From contig NZ_AUBJ02000001.1 of assembly GCF_000429185.2 (NCBI RefSeq), positions 2,604,001-2,668,000 of the forward strand: DNA of 64,000 bases. The letters run 5' to 3'. The notes below the pieces were generated by a model. It worked only from the letters and a program-made list of their open reading frames with translations. It had not been told where the DNA came from and made no database searches. A program made the translations under genes and the position numbers. Positions 46,754 through 55,103 of this stretch are shown in pieces; position 1 is the first letter of the stretch, and the number at the start of each line of letters is the position of its first letter. This DNA comes from Actinoalloteichus caeruleus DSM 43889 (GTDB lineage Bacteria; Actinomycetota; Actinomycetes; Mycobacteriales; Pseudonocardiaceae).

Positions 46754-47710
46754 TCAGAGCACCCGGGCCAGGGACGCCAACGACACGAACGGGTCGCTGC
46801 CCACCGGGATGAGCACCGTGCTCGTCACCCCCGCCTCGTGCAGCACGTCCACCCGCCGCCTCGCCTGGTCGGGGGTCCCCACCACGGCCAGCTGCCGCAC
46901 CCACTCCGCCGGCAGTCGCCGGGCGAACTCGGCGCCGTCCGCGCACCCGTCGCGCAGGGCGACCACCTCGTCGGCGAAGGGCAGCGGCGCCAGGTGGGGC
47001 CGCCAGTCGGGTTCGCCGAGGGGCGCCAGCGCGGGGCGGACCGCCGCCACCGCCGCACCCCCGTCGTCGTGGACCACGGCCAGGTTGTAGCCCACCAGCC
47101 GGTGGGGGCCGTGCGAGGCGATGCTGCCGAGCGCCGTGCGCGCGTACTCGGGGGACACCGGTTCGGCCAGGACAGTCCCCTCGGCGACCCTCCCGGCCAC
47201 CGCGAGCGAACGCGGCCCTCGGACCCCGGCGAGCACCGGCGGCGGAACGGCGGGAGGCGTCTCCAACCGGACGCCGTCCAGCCACACGTGCCGACCAGCC
47301 ACGTCGACCCGTTCCCCGCGCAGCAGGGCCCGCAGGGCGACCGTGTACTCCTCCAACAGGGTGAGCGGGCTCGCCGGCCACGCCCCGACCTGCCGCATCC
47401 AGTCCGGCATGCCGTGACCGACGCCGATGTCGACCCGCCCAGGGAACAACTCCGCCAGCGTCGCCGCCTCCATCGCCGCGAACGCGACGCCGCGGGCACC
47501 GACCGGCAGGACCCCGATCCCCACCCGGATGCGGTCGGTCGCGGCGAGCACCGCCCCGGCCTGGGCGAAGCCACCCCGGAAACCGAGGTCCTCGACCACC
47601 CACAACTCGCCGAAGCCGAACCGCTCGGCCTCCCTCGCGAAGTCGAGGACCCGGCCGGCTGGCAGGTCACGGGGCAGCAACACCCCGGTGGCACGGTCGT
47701 CCACGATCAT
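46754..47710 (-). CDS. LLM-class F420/FMN-dependent oxidoreductase
   Basis: 318 residues of the luciferase-like TIM barrel: REAERFGFGELWVVEDLGFR, ATDRIRVGIGVLPVGARG, RVDIGVGHGMPDWMRQVGAW, LRALLRGERVDVAGRHVWLD and VLAGVRGPRSLAVAGRVAEG. The last third holds VVGTPDQARRRVDVLHEAGV. In actinomycetes such proteins mostly use coenzyme F420. The ATG 47710 has GAGGAGTGGGG upstream. The substrate is unknown; its nearest same-strand neighbour is an MFS exporter 44 bases upstream. Confidence 0.88.
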   Translation of the reverse strand: MIVDDRATGVLLPRDLPAGRVLDFAREAERFGFGELWVVEDLGFRGGFAQAGAVLAATDRIRVGIGVLPVGARGVAFAAMEAATLAELFPGRVDIGVGHGMPDWMRQVGAWPASPLTLLEEYTVALRALLRGERVDVAGRHVWLDGVRLETPPAVPPPVLAGVRGPRSLAVAGRVAEGTVLAEPVSPEYARTALGSIASHGPHRLVGYNLAVVHDDGGAAVAAVRPALAPLGEPDWRPHLAPLPFADEVVALRDGCADGAEFARRLPAEWVRQLAVVGTPDQARRRVDVLHEAGVTSTVLIPVGSDPFVSLASLARVL

Positions 47711-47753
47711 CCCCACTCCTCGATCGCGCCGGGCACTCTGCCCGACATGCTGG

Positions 47754-49013
47754 TCACCCGGTCCGCGTTCCGGCCGAGGCGTGCCCGACACCGTCATCGT
47801 CCTCCGCTGGCGGCCGGGTGGCGCCCGCGGCGAACAGGGCGCAGACCACCAGGACCAGCACGACGATCATCGCGTCCCGCAGGCCGACGTGGTCACCGAG
47901 GAAACCCAGCAGCGGCGGGCCGACGAGGAAGGCGACGTACCCGGCGGTGGCCACGGCGCTGACCCGGGCGGTGGCGTCTCCCCCGCCGTCGCCCGCCGCC
48001 GAGATCGCCAGCGGGAACCCGAGCGACACCCCCAGGCCCCACACGACCACCGCGCAGGCGGCCACCACCGGGTTGTCGACGAACACCACCGTGGCCAGCC
48101 CCACCGCACCGAGGCTGGCGCTGGCCCGCACCACCGCCACCCGGCCGAAGCGCCGAACGACCACCGAACCGCAGAACCTGCCGACGGTCATCGCCGCGAC
48201 GAACCCCGTGTAGACCAGCGACCCGGACGTCGGGTCGAAGCCGTGCCCGTCGACCATCAGCAGCGGCAACCAGTCGTTCGCGGCGCCCTCCGCGAGGGCG
48301 ATCGCCAGGGCGACGACGCCGATCAGCAGGATGCGGGAGTCCCGCCACACCTCCCACTGGCGGCGCGACGCGGCCCGCAGGCCCCGGGTGGCCGCCGGTG
48401 GACGCTGGCCGAAGCCGGCGGGCACCGCGCGCACGGCCAGGACGGCGGCGGTGGCGCAGAGCCCGGCCACCCCCGCCAGGTGCACGGCGACGGGGAAGTC
48501 GACCGCCGTGAACCAGATCCCGAGGAGCGCGCCGGCGACCGTGCCGAGGCTGAAGGTGCCGTGCAGGGTGGGCAGCAGCGGCCTGCCCTGGAGGCGTTCG
48601 ACCTCGGCGCCGTCGATGTTCACCGCGATCTCGCCGGCACCCATCCCGAGGCCGAACAGCAGCAGCCCGAGGAAGGCCACCACGGCGGAGGCGAGGAACG
48701 CGGCCAGCCCGATGACCGCCAGGCCGGCGATCATGAGCATCATGCTCACCGCCGCGACTCGGCGGGTGCCGTACCGGCGGACGAAGGTGGCGGCCGAGAT
48801 CACCCCGGTCATCGAGCCGATGGAGAGACCGAACAGCACGAGGCCCATCTGCCCGGTGGTGGCGTCCAGCTGGTCGCGGATAGCGGGCGTCCGGGTCACC
48901 CAGGAGGCGAGGGAGATCCCGGGTATCGCGAACAGCACCAGCAACGCGAACCGCCGCCGGGCCGTCTCCCGGTGCTCGGGGGGCACGACGGTCCCCTGCT
49001 CGTCAGCAGCCAT
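47754..49013 (-). CDS. MFS transporter
   Basis: 419 residues, 12 helices. The N-terminal half has FAIPGISLASWVTRTPAIRD and ATFVRRYGTRRVAAVSMMLM; the loop IAVNIDGAEVERLQGRPLLP, then TLHGTFSLGTVAGALLG, is characteristic of the group of sugar/fucose-permease-like MFS proteins seen next to TetR genes in actinomycetes. The start ATG 49013. Inverted TGTAC repeats in the divergent spacer suggest control by the TetR gene at 49598. Confidence 0.88.
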   Translation of the reverse strand: MAADEQGTVVPPEHRETARRRFALLVLFAIPGISLASWVTRTPAIRDQLDATTGQMGLVLFGLSIGSMTGVISAATFVRRYGTRRVAAVSMMLMIAGLAVIGLAAFLASAVVAFLGLLLFGLGMGAGEIAVNIDGAEVERLQGRPLLPTLHGTFSLGTVAGALLGIWFTAVDFPVAVHLAGVAGLCATAAVLAVRAVPAGFGQRPPAATRGLRAASRRQWEVWRDSRILLIGVVALAIALAEGAANDWLPLLMVDGHGFDPTSGSLVYTGFVAAMTVGRFCGSVVVRRFGRVAVVRASASLGAVGLATVVFVDNPVVAACAVVVWGLGVSLGFPLAISAAGDGGGDATARVSAVATAGYVAFLVGPPLLGFLGDHVGLRDAMIVVLVLVVCALFAAGATRPPAEDDDGVGHASAGTRTG

Positions 49014-49597
49014 GACAGCGAGTGCACCTCTCGGTTCCACGGGGCGGGTTCCGGCGGGCGGAGTTCCCAGGACGACACGGGAGTGTACGGTCGTACACAC
49101 ACGCGGTGTACGAGTGTACGCACGAAGCCGTGGACGTGGAGCGGACCTCGGTGACCACAAGCGGTCAGCCCGTTACCCACCGTCCCCGGACAGTGCGATA
49201 GGGGCACACCCCGCCGGACCAGCGCGTCGACCGGACGCCGCCGGCCAGACGCGGGCACCAGCGCGGGGACCGCCCCCTCAGCGGACGCGCCGTCCCGCCC
49301 CTCCTGCTCCGTGCGGGCTCACCTGGTCCACCGAACGCCCGGACCTCCTGGTTCACTGCGGTCGCGCACCGGCTCCGCCCCTCGCCCGGGTCCGCGGGCC
49401 CAGACCTGGATGGCCGGCCCCGCACGGGCTCGCCGAGGGCGCGCGGCCACGTCCGGGAAGAGGGCGCGGCCACGTCCGGGAAAATGCTGCGCCAGGACCG
49501 AGGACACCTCGACCGGCGGGAATGGCCCAGGCGGCCGCCGCCAGGGGAGACCACAGGACGATCGGGCCCGCACACCGGGCCGGGGACGGGTGGAGCC
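49014..49597. promoter_or_regulatory. Divergent spacer between MFS and TetR genes
   Basis: About 580 bases. The left part carries the TGTACG operator repeats noted separately. GGAGCC precedes the TetR start. An imperfect 20-base direct repeat (around GCGCGGCCACGTCCGGGAA, twice at about 49440-49485) is present. No supported gene. Confidence 0.45.
49084..49120. promoter_or_regulatory. TGTACG operator repeats
   Basis: TGTACG-GT-CGTACA (49084-49097) is a perfect inverted repeat; two further TGTACG half-sites follow at 49107-49112 and 49115-49120 as direct repeats. They lie 70 bases upstream of the MFS start, a good place for the divergent TetR protein to bind. Confidence 0.7.
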
Positions 49598-50164
49598 ATG
49601 ACGACCAGACGTGTGGACCCCGAACGCCGCGACCGCATCATCACCGCTGCCCTGGACCTCATCGCCGAGGAAGGCGTCGCGGGGACCTCCCACCGCAAGG
49701 TCGCCCGGGCGGCGGACGTGCCCCTCGGCTCCATGACCTACCACTTCACCGGCATGGACGAACTGCTCCGCGAGGCCTTCAGCAGGTTCGCGGGCGCCGT
49801 CAGCGCGCGGATGGACCACCGGCTGGGCCGGGCCCGCGACCGCGAGGAGGCCAAGGCAGCCATCGCCGACATCATCCACCACCACATTTTCGACACCGCC
49901 CGGAACCTCGTCCTGACCCACGAGCTGTACACCCTCGCGGCCCGGAAACCCGCCTTCCGCTCGATCACCCACGACTGGATGCGGCGCACCCGCCACGCCC
50001 TCGAACGGCACTTCGACCCCGACACCGCCCGCCAGCTCGACAGCCTCATCGAGGGACTGACCATCCAACACGCCCTGGGCACCGAACCCCTGGAACGAGC
50101 GTTCACCGTCGACGCCATCGAACGCATCAGCGGAGGGTCCACTCCCAGCCCCCCTGGTTCCTGA
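49598..50164 (+). CDS. TetR-family regulator
   Basis: 188 residues. The HTH is AALDLIAEEGVAGTSHRKVA, RAADVPLGSMTYHFTGMDEL; the helical ligand domain includes IIHHHIFDTARNLVLTHELY and SLIEGLTIQHALGTEPLERA. The ATG 49598 has GGAG 4 bases upstream. It is divergent from the MFS gene, whose promoter bears TGTACG repeats. It resembles the RutR/YcdC-like regulators of small exporters. Confidence 0.9.
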   Translation: MTTRRVDPERRDRIITAALDLIAEEGVAGTSHRKVARAADVPLGSMTYHFTGMDELLREAFSRFAGAVSARMDHRLGRARDREEAKAAIADIIHHHIFDTARNLVLTHELYTLAARKPAFRSITHDWMRRTRHALERHFDPDTARQLDSLIEGLTIQHALGTEPLERAFTVDAIERISGGSTPSPPGS

Positions 50165-50180
50165 GCGCCCCACCGACTCC

Positions 50181-50268
50181 GCCCTGGTCACGCCACCGCC
50201 CTGGTCCGCCACGCGACACCGTCCTGGTCGCGCCACGCGACACCGTCCTCGTCGCGCCACGCGACAGC
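50181..50268 (+). repeat. 24-base tandem repeats, 3-4 copies
   Basis: The unit GTCCTGGTCGCGCCACGCGA plus CACC occurs at 50221-50244 and, with two changes, 50245-50268; a 23-base copy precedes at 50198-50220 and a partial at 50181-50197. In the frame of the following fragment each unit encodes DTVLVAPR, close to the DSVLVVNRGE that begins the biotin carboxylase remnant. The repeats may be slippage duplications of that gene's first codons. Confidence 0.75.
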
Positions 50269-50400
50269 GTCCTGGTCGTCAACCGGGGTGAGATCGCGCT
50301 CCGCGTCATCCGCAGCTGCCGGGAACTGGGCATCCGCACCGTCGTGGCCCACTCGACGGCGGACGACGACCCGCCCGCCACGCGGGCCGCCGACGCGTGT
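50263..50400 (+). pseudogene. Biotin carboxylase N-terminal fragment
   Basis: 46 codons read DSVLVVNRGEIALRVIRSC then RELGIRTVVAHSTADDD. This is the first beta-alpha-beta of acetyl/propionyl-CoA carboxylase alpha chains (usual form VLVANRGEIALRVIRACREL). The rest of the ~600-residue protein is absent; after 50400 the frame becomes low-complexity Pro/Arg. It is a truncated copy, with tandem repeats at its 5' edge. Confidence 0.8.
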
Positions 50401-50871
50401 GGGTGCGGAACGGACCAGGTCCCGCCCCGCCTCAACCCGGACCGCTCCACCGACCGTCGCACCACCAACCCGCTGGCGCCCAGCACCACCGCTCGACCCG
50501 GTCGCCAGCACCCTGAGGCCACGCCCGCCGACCACCGCCGCGCCTCCCCCCTGCGCGCTCGCCCCCACGTCGCCCGGCCCCCGCGTGGACCTCGCGGTCG
50601 CCAACTCCCCCGCTCGGTCCGCAGGACCTCGCCCCCGCAGGCCCTCCCCGCCACGTCGCCGAGCTCCCGCATCGCCCGCGCCTGGCGTGCCCCTTCGCGC
50701 GGCCGCCGGAAGCCACCGCGTGGCCGGCTCTGCCCCTCCCCCCACCTCCGGCAATCGAAGACGGTGGGCGGAGCGGCACGGTGGGCGAAGCGACGCCGGT
50801 CCGACACCGCCAGTGACCTGGGCGGCGCACACGACCCCGCGACCGCCCCCGGCTCGACTAGGCTCCCGCCG
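50401..50871. other. Low-complexity GC-rich stretch after the remnant
   Basis: About 470 bases. All six frames give Pro/Arg/Ala-rich sequence without recognisable domains. It could be decayed carboxylase DNA or unrelated filler. The pseudouridine synthase start at 50872 follows without a clear ribosome site. Confidence 0.4.
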
Positions 50872-51843
50872 ATGAGACGGAAGGCCAGGTCACCGCTGCC
50901 GCAGCGCAACGGGTTGGACGCGGCGCGGCTGCGGCTGCCAGCGGACGGCCCGTGGGCGACCCTCCGCGATCACCTCGTCGACCGCCTGCCCCGAGTCGCC
51001 CCCGAACGCATCGACGCCCTCTTCCGGGAGGGAGGCTTCGTCGACCACTCCGGGCCGCTCGCCCCGGACAGCCCCTTCGTCCCCCACGCGGTGCTGTGGT
51101 TCCACCGCGACCTGCCGGAGGAGGTGCCCGTCCCCTTCGAGATCGGGATCGTGCACCAGGACGAGGACCTGCTGGTGGTCGACAAGCCGCACTTCCTGGC
51201 CTCCATCCCCCGGGGCAGGCACATCCTCCAGACCGCGCTGGTGCGCCTCCGCGACGAACTCGACCTGCCCGACCTGGTGCCCGCGCACCGCCTGGACCGG
51301 GTGACCGCCGGCCTGCTCATGTTCGTCGTCCGCCCCGAACTCCGGGGGGCTTACCAGACCCTCTTCCGCGACCGCGTGGTGCACAAGGAATACGAGGCCG
51401 TCGCGCCGCACGACCCGGCCGTGGAACTGCCCAGGACCGTGCGCTCGCGGATCGTGAAGGAACGCGGCGTCATCACCGCTCAGGAAGTGCCGGGCGCCCC
51501 GAACAGCGAGACCCGGATCGAACTCGTCGAGCACCGCGACGGCCTGGGCCGGTACCGGCTGCTCCCGAGCACCGGCCGCACCCACCAACTACGCCTCCAC
51601 CTCGCCGGGCTTGGCCTGCCCATCCTCGGTGACGACTTCTACCCGATGCTCACCGAGAAACCACTGGACGACTTCACCCGACCACTCCAACTGCTGGCCA
51701 AGGCGTTGTCCTTCACCGATCCCGTGACAGGTCGACCACGCCGTTTCGAAAGCCGCCTCACGCTCGGAGCCTGGGACGACTACGAAACCTGGTCCGGGGG
51801 CCGACACGACCCGCGCCCCACCCCGTCGGCGAGCCACCCATGA
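50872..51843 (+). CDS. RluA-family pseudouridine synthase
   Basis: 323 residues. A short N-terminal region (LRDHLVDRLPRVAPERIDAL) leads to the catalytic core: IVHQDEDLLVVDKPHFLASI, the active site VPAHRLDRVTAGLLMFV with the catalytic Asp, VVHKEYEAVAPHD, and STGRTHQLRLHLAGLGLPIL. It converts uridines in rRNA or tRNA to pseudouridine. The open frame runs much further upstream, but homology starts at ATG 50872. The stop lies 11 bases before the duplicated CRISPR leader. Confidence 0.92.
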   Translation: MRRKARSPLPQRNGLDAARLRLPADGPWATLRDHLVDRLPRVAPERIDALFREGGFVDHSGPLAPDSPFVPHAVLWFHRDLPEEVPVPFEIGIVHQDEDLLVVDKPHFLASIPRGRHILQTALVRLRDELDLPDLVPAHRLDRVTAGLLMFVVRPELRGAYQTLFRDRVVHKEYEAVAPHDPAVELPRTVRSRIVKERGVITAQEVPGAPNSETRIELVEHRDGLGRYRLLPSTGRTHQLRLHLAGLGLPILGDDFYPMLTEKPLDDFTRPLQLLAKALSFTDPVTGRPRRFESRLTLGAWDDYETWSGGRHDPRPTPSASHP

Positions 51844-51854
51844 AAGCGGTCTGG

Positions 51855-52171
51855 ATGCTGACCTTCGGCGCCTCCGCCTACCACTCCCACTCTCCGCGAT
51901 ACCGTGTCTCCGCACCGTGCGCACCGCCTCAGCTCCACCGCCCGGCAGGTCTTCCTCCGCGTGCGAGTCAGCTTCGAGAAGGCCTCGTACGACAGCGCGG
52001 AGAGACAGCGGACGACCGCTGGGATGCTCCGACCCACGGGTGAGGAGCAGCCGCAGGTCCGAGTACGATTTGCAGCGAACCCCCCGGGTCTGATGTCAAA
52101 CCTCGGGTTCGCTGCAAAACAGCCACGAAAAACGCCTCGCGGACAGCCTCCACCTGCGCCTTTACTCTCGG
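51855..52171 (+). promoter_or_regulatory. CRISPR leader, left array
   Basis: These ~317 bases directly precede the left array and are nearly identical to 62992-63331 before the right array. Shared blocks include TCCGCCTACCACTC, TCTCCGCGATACCGTGTCTC, GACAGCGCGGAGAGACA, CGAACCCCCCGGGTCTGATG and GCTTTACTCTCGG-like sequence ending at the first repeat. Conservation up to the first repeat identifies it as the leader with promoter and integration signals, transcribed rightwards. Confidence 0.85.
52069..52118. repeat. 14-bp inverted repeat in the left leader
   Basis: TTTGCAGCGAACCC (52069-52082) and GGGTTCGCTGCAAA (52105-52118) are perfect inverted copies 22 bases apart, 53 bases before the first CRISPR repeat. 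The same structure with one changed base occurs in the right leader (63232-63273). Confidence 0.85.
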
Positions 52172-52400
52172 GTCCTCATCGCCCCTAAGAGGGGTCACAA
52201 CGGCTTGGGCTCCTCCTGCTGGTCTCCCTTCTCCTTGTCCTCATCGCCCCTAAGAGGGGTCACAACGTGCGGGGGCTTCCTGCTGTGCGTGGCAGGTCAG
52301 AGTCCTCATCGCCCCTAAGAGGGGTCACAATCCGATGCGCTTGTGCCAGCTGTCTTCCGCACCGCGTGGTGGCCTTCATCGCGCCTCGTCGGGGGCCGAC
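52172..52400 (+). CRISPR. CRISPR array 1 (3 repeats plus a degenerate fourth)
   Basis: 30-base repeats begin GTCCTCATCGCCCCTAAGAG and end GGGTCACAAC. Copies: 52172-52201, 52237-52266, 52302-52331 (last base changed), and a decayed copy about 52371-52400 (CTTCATCGCGCCTCG...). Spacers are 35 and 35 bases, plus about 39 to the decayed copy. The repeat holds a small hairpin CCCCT-AAG-AGGGG. Decay at the right end and the conserved leader at the left end show transcription on the plus strand. The array lies at the 3' end of the leftward cas operon. Confidence 0.93.
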
Positions 52401-52530
52401 CAGGCGTAGCGGCGTCCAGGGGCCAAGCCGTGACGGCCTGAACGGTCAGCGGACGTCCGAGCGAGGAAACCCAGCGCGGGAAGGGTGTTGGCCAGCAGAC
52501 GTGAGGCATCCGCTCTTCATGCTCGCTTCC

Positions 52531-52567
52531 GGTTCGGGCGCGGACAGTGGTACTCCGCGCCCGAACC
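52531..52567 (-). terminator. Hairpin downstream of the cas operon
   Basis: A perfect 14-bp inverted repeat (GGTTCGGGCGCGGA / TCCGCGCCCGAACC) with a 9-base loop lies 58 bases past the cas6 stop. It probably ends the cas transcript before it runs antisense into array 1. The rest of 52401-52624 has no feature I recognise. Confidence 0.7.
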
Positions 52568-52624
52568 CACGGCAGGCGCCTGACGCGGGACGGCGTTGCG
52601 TCGGCGGTCAGCGGTGCCCGGAGG

Positions 52625-53359
52625 TCAGCGGCGGATCCACCCGAAACCGCCGGAGTTGCGGGCACCGAGGCCCCAGGCCCAGAGGGCCCGGAGGGAGTCG
52701 GGCTCGCCGTGCACCCGCACGCTCACGGTGGCGCCGGCCTGGCGGCCACGCCCGATGGCGAAGGACCTCTTCGGTCCGGTGGGAGTGACCTCGCTGAGCT
52801 TGATGTCGGAGTCGAGCTTCAGCGTGTCGAGTTTGCGTCGCAGGTTGTGGAGCAGCGCCTCGGCGAAGCCCTCCTCGTAGGGCAGGACGTTGGGCAGCGA
52901 TGGCCGCCGTCCGACCTCACCGCCGGCGGTTCGCGGGGAGTTCGGCGGCAGCAGCCGCAGGACCACCGGTGTCTCGGTGGCGAAGTCGGCCACCCCGGCA
53001 TCGAACGCGGGCGGGGCGAGGAGGTCCGCGCCCTCGATGCGCAACGCGGTCCCTCCCCAGTCGAGCACCTTCCGCCGCGTCAGCTCCTCGTGCCACGACT
53101 CGGCGAGTCCCGGCAGCGGGCTTCCGAGTTCGAGATATCCGAGGCCCCGAACGGCGTAGGTCCGCGGCACCCGGGGCGCGTTCGGGAAGACGGGCGCTCC
53201 GTGGCCGGCCGGCATGGGAGCGTTCGAGTCGTGCAGCCGGGCACCGAGTTCCGGCGCCGTCGCCGCGAGCAGGTGGTAGATGAGCCCTCGGCCGGGCCTC
53301 AGCACCTGGTCCCAGGGGATGCGCGTGGCCTGGCTGCTGACTTGGAGTCGGACCCTCAT
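52625..53359 (-). CDS. cas6: CRISPR pre-crRNA endoribonuclease Cas6
   Basis: 244 residues. The C-terminal glycine-rich loop GLGARNSGGFGWI is the Cas6 hallmark. The N-terminal RRM half has RGLIYHLLAATAPELGARLH, where a His may be catalytic, and the middle has LRIEGADLLAPPAFDAGVAD. It cuts the repeat transcripts of both arrays, leaving an 8-base 5' handle. The ATG 53359 overlaps the stop of the preceding small gene by 4 bases. It is the last gene of the cas operon. Confidence 0.88.
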   Translation of the reverse strand: MRVRLQVSSQATRIPWDQVLRPGRGLIYHLLAATAPELGARLHDSNAPMPAGHGAPVFPNAPRVPRTYAVRGLGYLELGSPLPGLAESWHEELTRRKVLDWGGTALRIEGADLLAPPAFDAGVADFATETPVVLRLLPPNSPRTAGGEVGRRPSLPNVLPYEEGFAEALLHNLRRKLDTLKLDSDIKLSEVTPTGPKRSFAIGRGRQAGATVSVRVHGEPDSLRALWAWGLGARNSGGFGWIRR

Positions 53360-53787
53360 GAGGTGGCGTCCATTGCCGAAGGGTGGTCGAAGTCGAGGAA
53401 GGTGACCGGGGCCGCACCGGAGATCTCGAAGAAGTCCACGGTGAGGGTGTCCAGGAGGGCGTGCCCGGCGTGGCGAGGTGATCGCAGCCGGGCTGGCCGG
53501 CGCTGGACCGTCACCGGTTCGCCGGCACCTCCGCCGGCGACGTTCTCGCGCACGTTTAGCAGGCCGACGTAGGCGTGGTCGTCGTCGAACCTGAGCCGTG
53601 CGTAGTGGCTCCCGTCGTGGTGCCGCGCCCAGAGGTGGGTGGCGATCGGTGGCGCGGCCGGGGCCTTGCCGAGATGGATGCCGTCCAGGTCGATCCACAG
53701 GCACACGTGCTCCGTCAGGAGCTCGCGAGCCTGAGCCCACGGCAGTCGTCCCCGTCCGTCGAGCAAACCCGTGAGCTGGTTGTTCAC
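53356..53787 (-). CDS. Small type III CRISPR protein, possibly Csx19
   Basis: 143 residues from GTG 53787, overlapping both neighbours by 4 bases. Two beta-rich stretches are visible: LLTEHVCLWIDLDGIHLGKA and ATHLWARHHDGSHYARLRFD, then LLDTLTVDFFEISGAAPVTF. No glycine-rich RAMP loop is present, so it is not Cas7 or Cas6. By position between cas6 and the Cas7 fusion in a III-D-like operon, it may be Csx19 or the small (Cas11-like) subunit. The mostly beta character fits Csx19 better than the helical Cas11. Confidence 0.6.
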   Translation of the reverse strand: MNNQLTGLLDGRGRLPWAQARELLTEHVCLWIDLDGIHLGKAPAAPPIATHLWARHHDGSHYARLRFDDDHAYVGLLNVRENVAGGGAGEPVTVQRRPARLRSPRHAGHALLDTLTVDFFEISGAAPVTFLDFDHPSAMDATS

Positions 53788-55103
53788 GATGCGCTCCGCT
53801 CGCTCGTCGCGGTGGCGTGGAGCACGCCACTGGTGGTGAGGGTCTGGACCGCCTCGGCGCGCAGTGCCTCGACGGCCCCCGCGTCGTGGGTGAGTCGGAG
53901 CGTGCCCAGCCCTCGGGTAGTGGCGGTTCCGACGCCGAGCAGCCCGTCGTGGATGTCGAGGCAGGCCAGGGTGAGAAGGGCGGTGACGGCCGGCGGCACG
54001 GGACCCAGGGCGTCGACGGTCAGGTCGAGGGTGCCAGAGCGGACCACCTGGCGGCAGTAGAGCGCGGAGGGACGGGCTCCACCGAAGACGCGGTCGAGGG
54101 CGACGTGCCGTTGCTCGACGACCTCCGCCCCGACGACCGGGGAGTCCCGGAAGACCAGCAGGCCACGACGGCTCGCACCGTCTCCGGGAGCCGCCGCGCC
54201 GAAGGCGCGGCAGACCAGGCAGGTCCCGCAGGAGGGTCGCTTCGTGTCGAGGTCGACGACCGGGGAGCAGGCGGCTGCCCCCAGCGAGCGGAGGATGTAC
54301 TCACAGCGCGAACGCAGGAGTCCCTTCCAGGTGCTGCCGGGCACGACGGGTGCGCCGTCGGGGGCGCGGAGGAGGAGCGCGACGTCGTTCTGCCCGCCCC
54401 TGCTCTCGACCTCGCCGTTACCGATGTGCAGACCGTCCACGACGGACCAGGGGAGGTGGAGCACCGGCTCAGGAGGTTCGGGTGTTCGTAGCGGCACGAC
54501 CTCCGTGTGCTCCTCGGCGAACAGGTCGAGCCCGCCCCGGGTCAGCCACGCTCGCCGCCCCGACGGGGTGTCGAGGTCGAGCTGGCCGCGCCGGATCTCC
54601 TCGATTGCGCACGTCCCGTGGCCGATCGTGCGGCCGCCGCCGATCGTGGCCTGCCAGCTGAGGAGCGCGTCGATCAGTTCGTCGCCGAGGTCGACGTCGT
54701 CCAGGCGGAAGTAGGCGGTGACGCGTGTCCCGGCGGGTAGGTGTTCGGACCGCCGGAGTGGTCCCGCCGCCGCCGCGCCGCGCTCCCGGTCGATCGCGGT
54801 ACGCGTCCGGTGCACCGTCTCGTCGTGGTCGACGCGGGTGCCCAACAACCACAGCGCCGACGGGTGCGGGGACTCCTCGGTCGCGCCACCGAGGAACGTC
54901 TCGGCCCGGTCGCCGAGATGGGCGCGCAGCGAACCGGCGAGGGAGGTGGCGGGAACCCTGGGAATTCCTTCGGCCGTGCGGGCCAACGGGAGGGCGGTGC
55001 CGAGCAGGAGACCGTCGTCGTCCTGCTGGAGGAGTTCTGGTGCGGCGATGCCCCCTGGTGAGGTGAGTCGCAGCCGGACCGAGACGAACAGCCGTGCGGT
55101 CAT
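53784..55103 (-). CDS. Double RAMP (Cas7-Cas7) type III backbone protein
   Basis: 439 residues with two Csm3/Cmr4-like RAMP modules. First: LRLTSPGGIAAPELLQQDDD, IPRVPATSLAGSLRAHLGDR, ATIGGGRTIGHGTCAIEEI. Second (from ~residue 215): DGLHIGNGEVESRGGQNDVA, APVVPGSTWKGLLRSRCEYI, a zinc knuckle C-x-x-C-x-x-C (CGTCLVCRAFG), and LLGVGTATTRGLGTLRL. Each module should bind crRNA; the acidic loops (DDD; QND) may cut target RNA every 6 bases. GTG start 55103 overlaps csx10 by 4 bases. Confidence 0.85.
   Translation of the reverse strand: MTARLFVSVRLRLTSPGGIAAPELLQQDDDGLLLGTALPLARTAEGIPRVPATSLAGSLRAHLGDRAETFLGGATEESPHPSALWLLGTRVDHDETVHRTRTAIDRERGAAAAGPLRRSEHLPAGTRVTAYFRLDDVDLGDELIDALLSWQATIGGGRTIGHGTCAIEEIRRGQLDLDTPSGRRAWLTRGGLDLFAEEHTEVVPLRTPEPPEPVLHLPWSVVDGLHIGNGEVESRGGQNDVALLLRAPDGAPVVPGSTWKGLLRSRCEYILRSLGAAACSPVVDLDTKRPSCGTCLVCRAFGAAAPGDGASRRGLLVFRDSPVVGAEVVEQRHVALDRVFGGARPSALYCRQVVRSGTLDLTVDALGPVPPAVTALLTLACLDIHDGLLGVGTATTRGLGTLRLTHDAGAVEALRAEAVQTLTTSGVLHATATSERSAS

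Noticed and set aside
48331-50871. Very long open frame upstream of and continuous with the RluA gene
   Set aside because: It crosses the MFS gene on the other strand, the TetR gene and the carboxylase remnant in other frames; homology to pseudouridine synthases begins only at 50872.
51855-52171. Duplicated leaders considered as insertion-sequence ends or transposon terminal repeats
   Set aside because: Both end exactly at a CRISPR repeat, no transposase is present and no terminal inverted ends or target duplications are seen.
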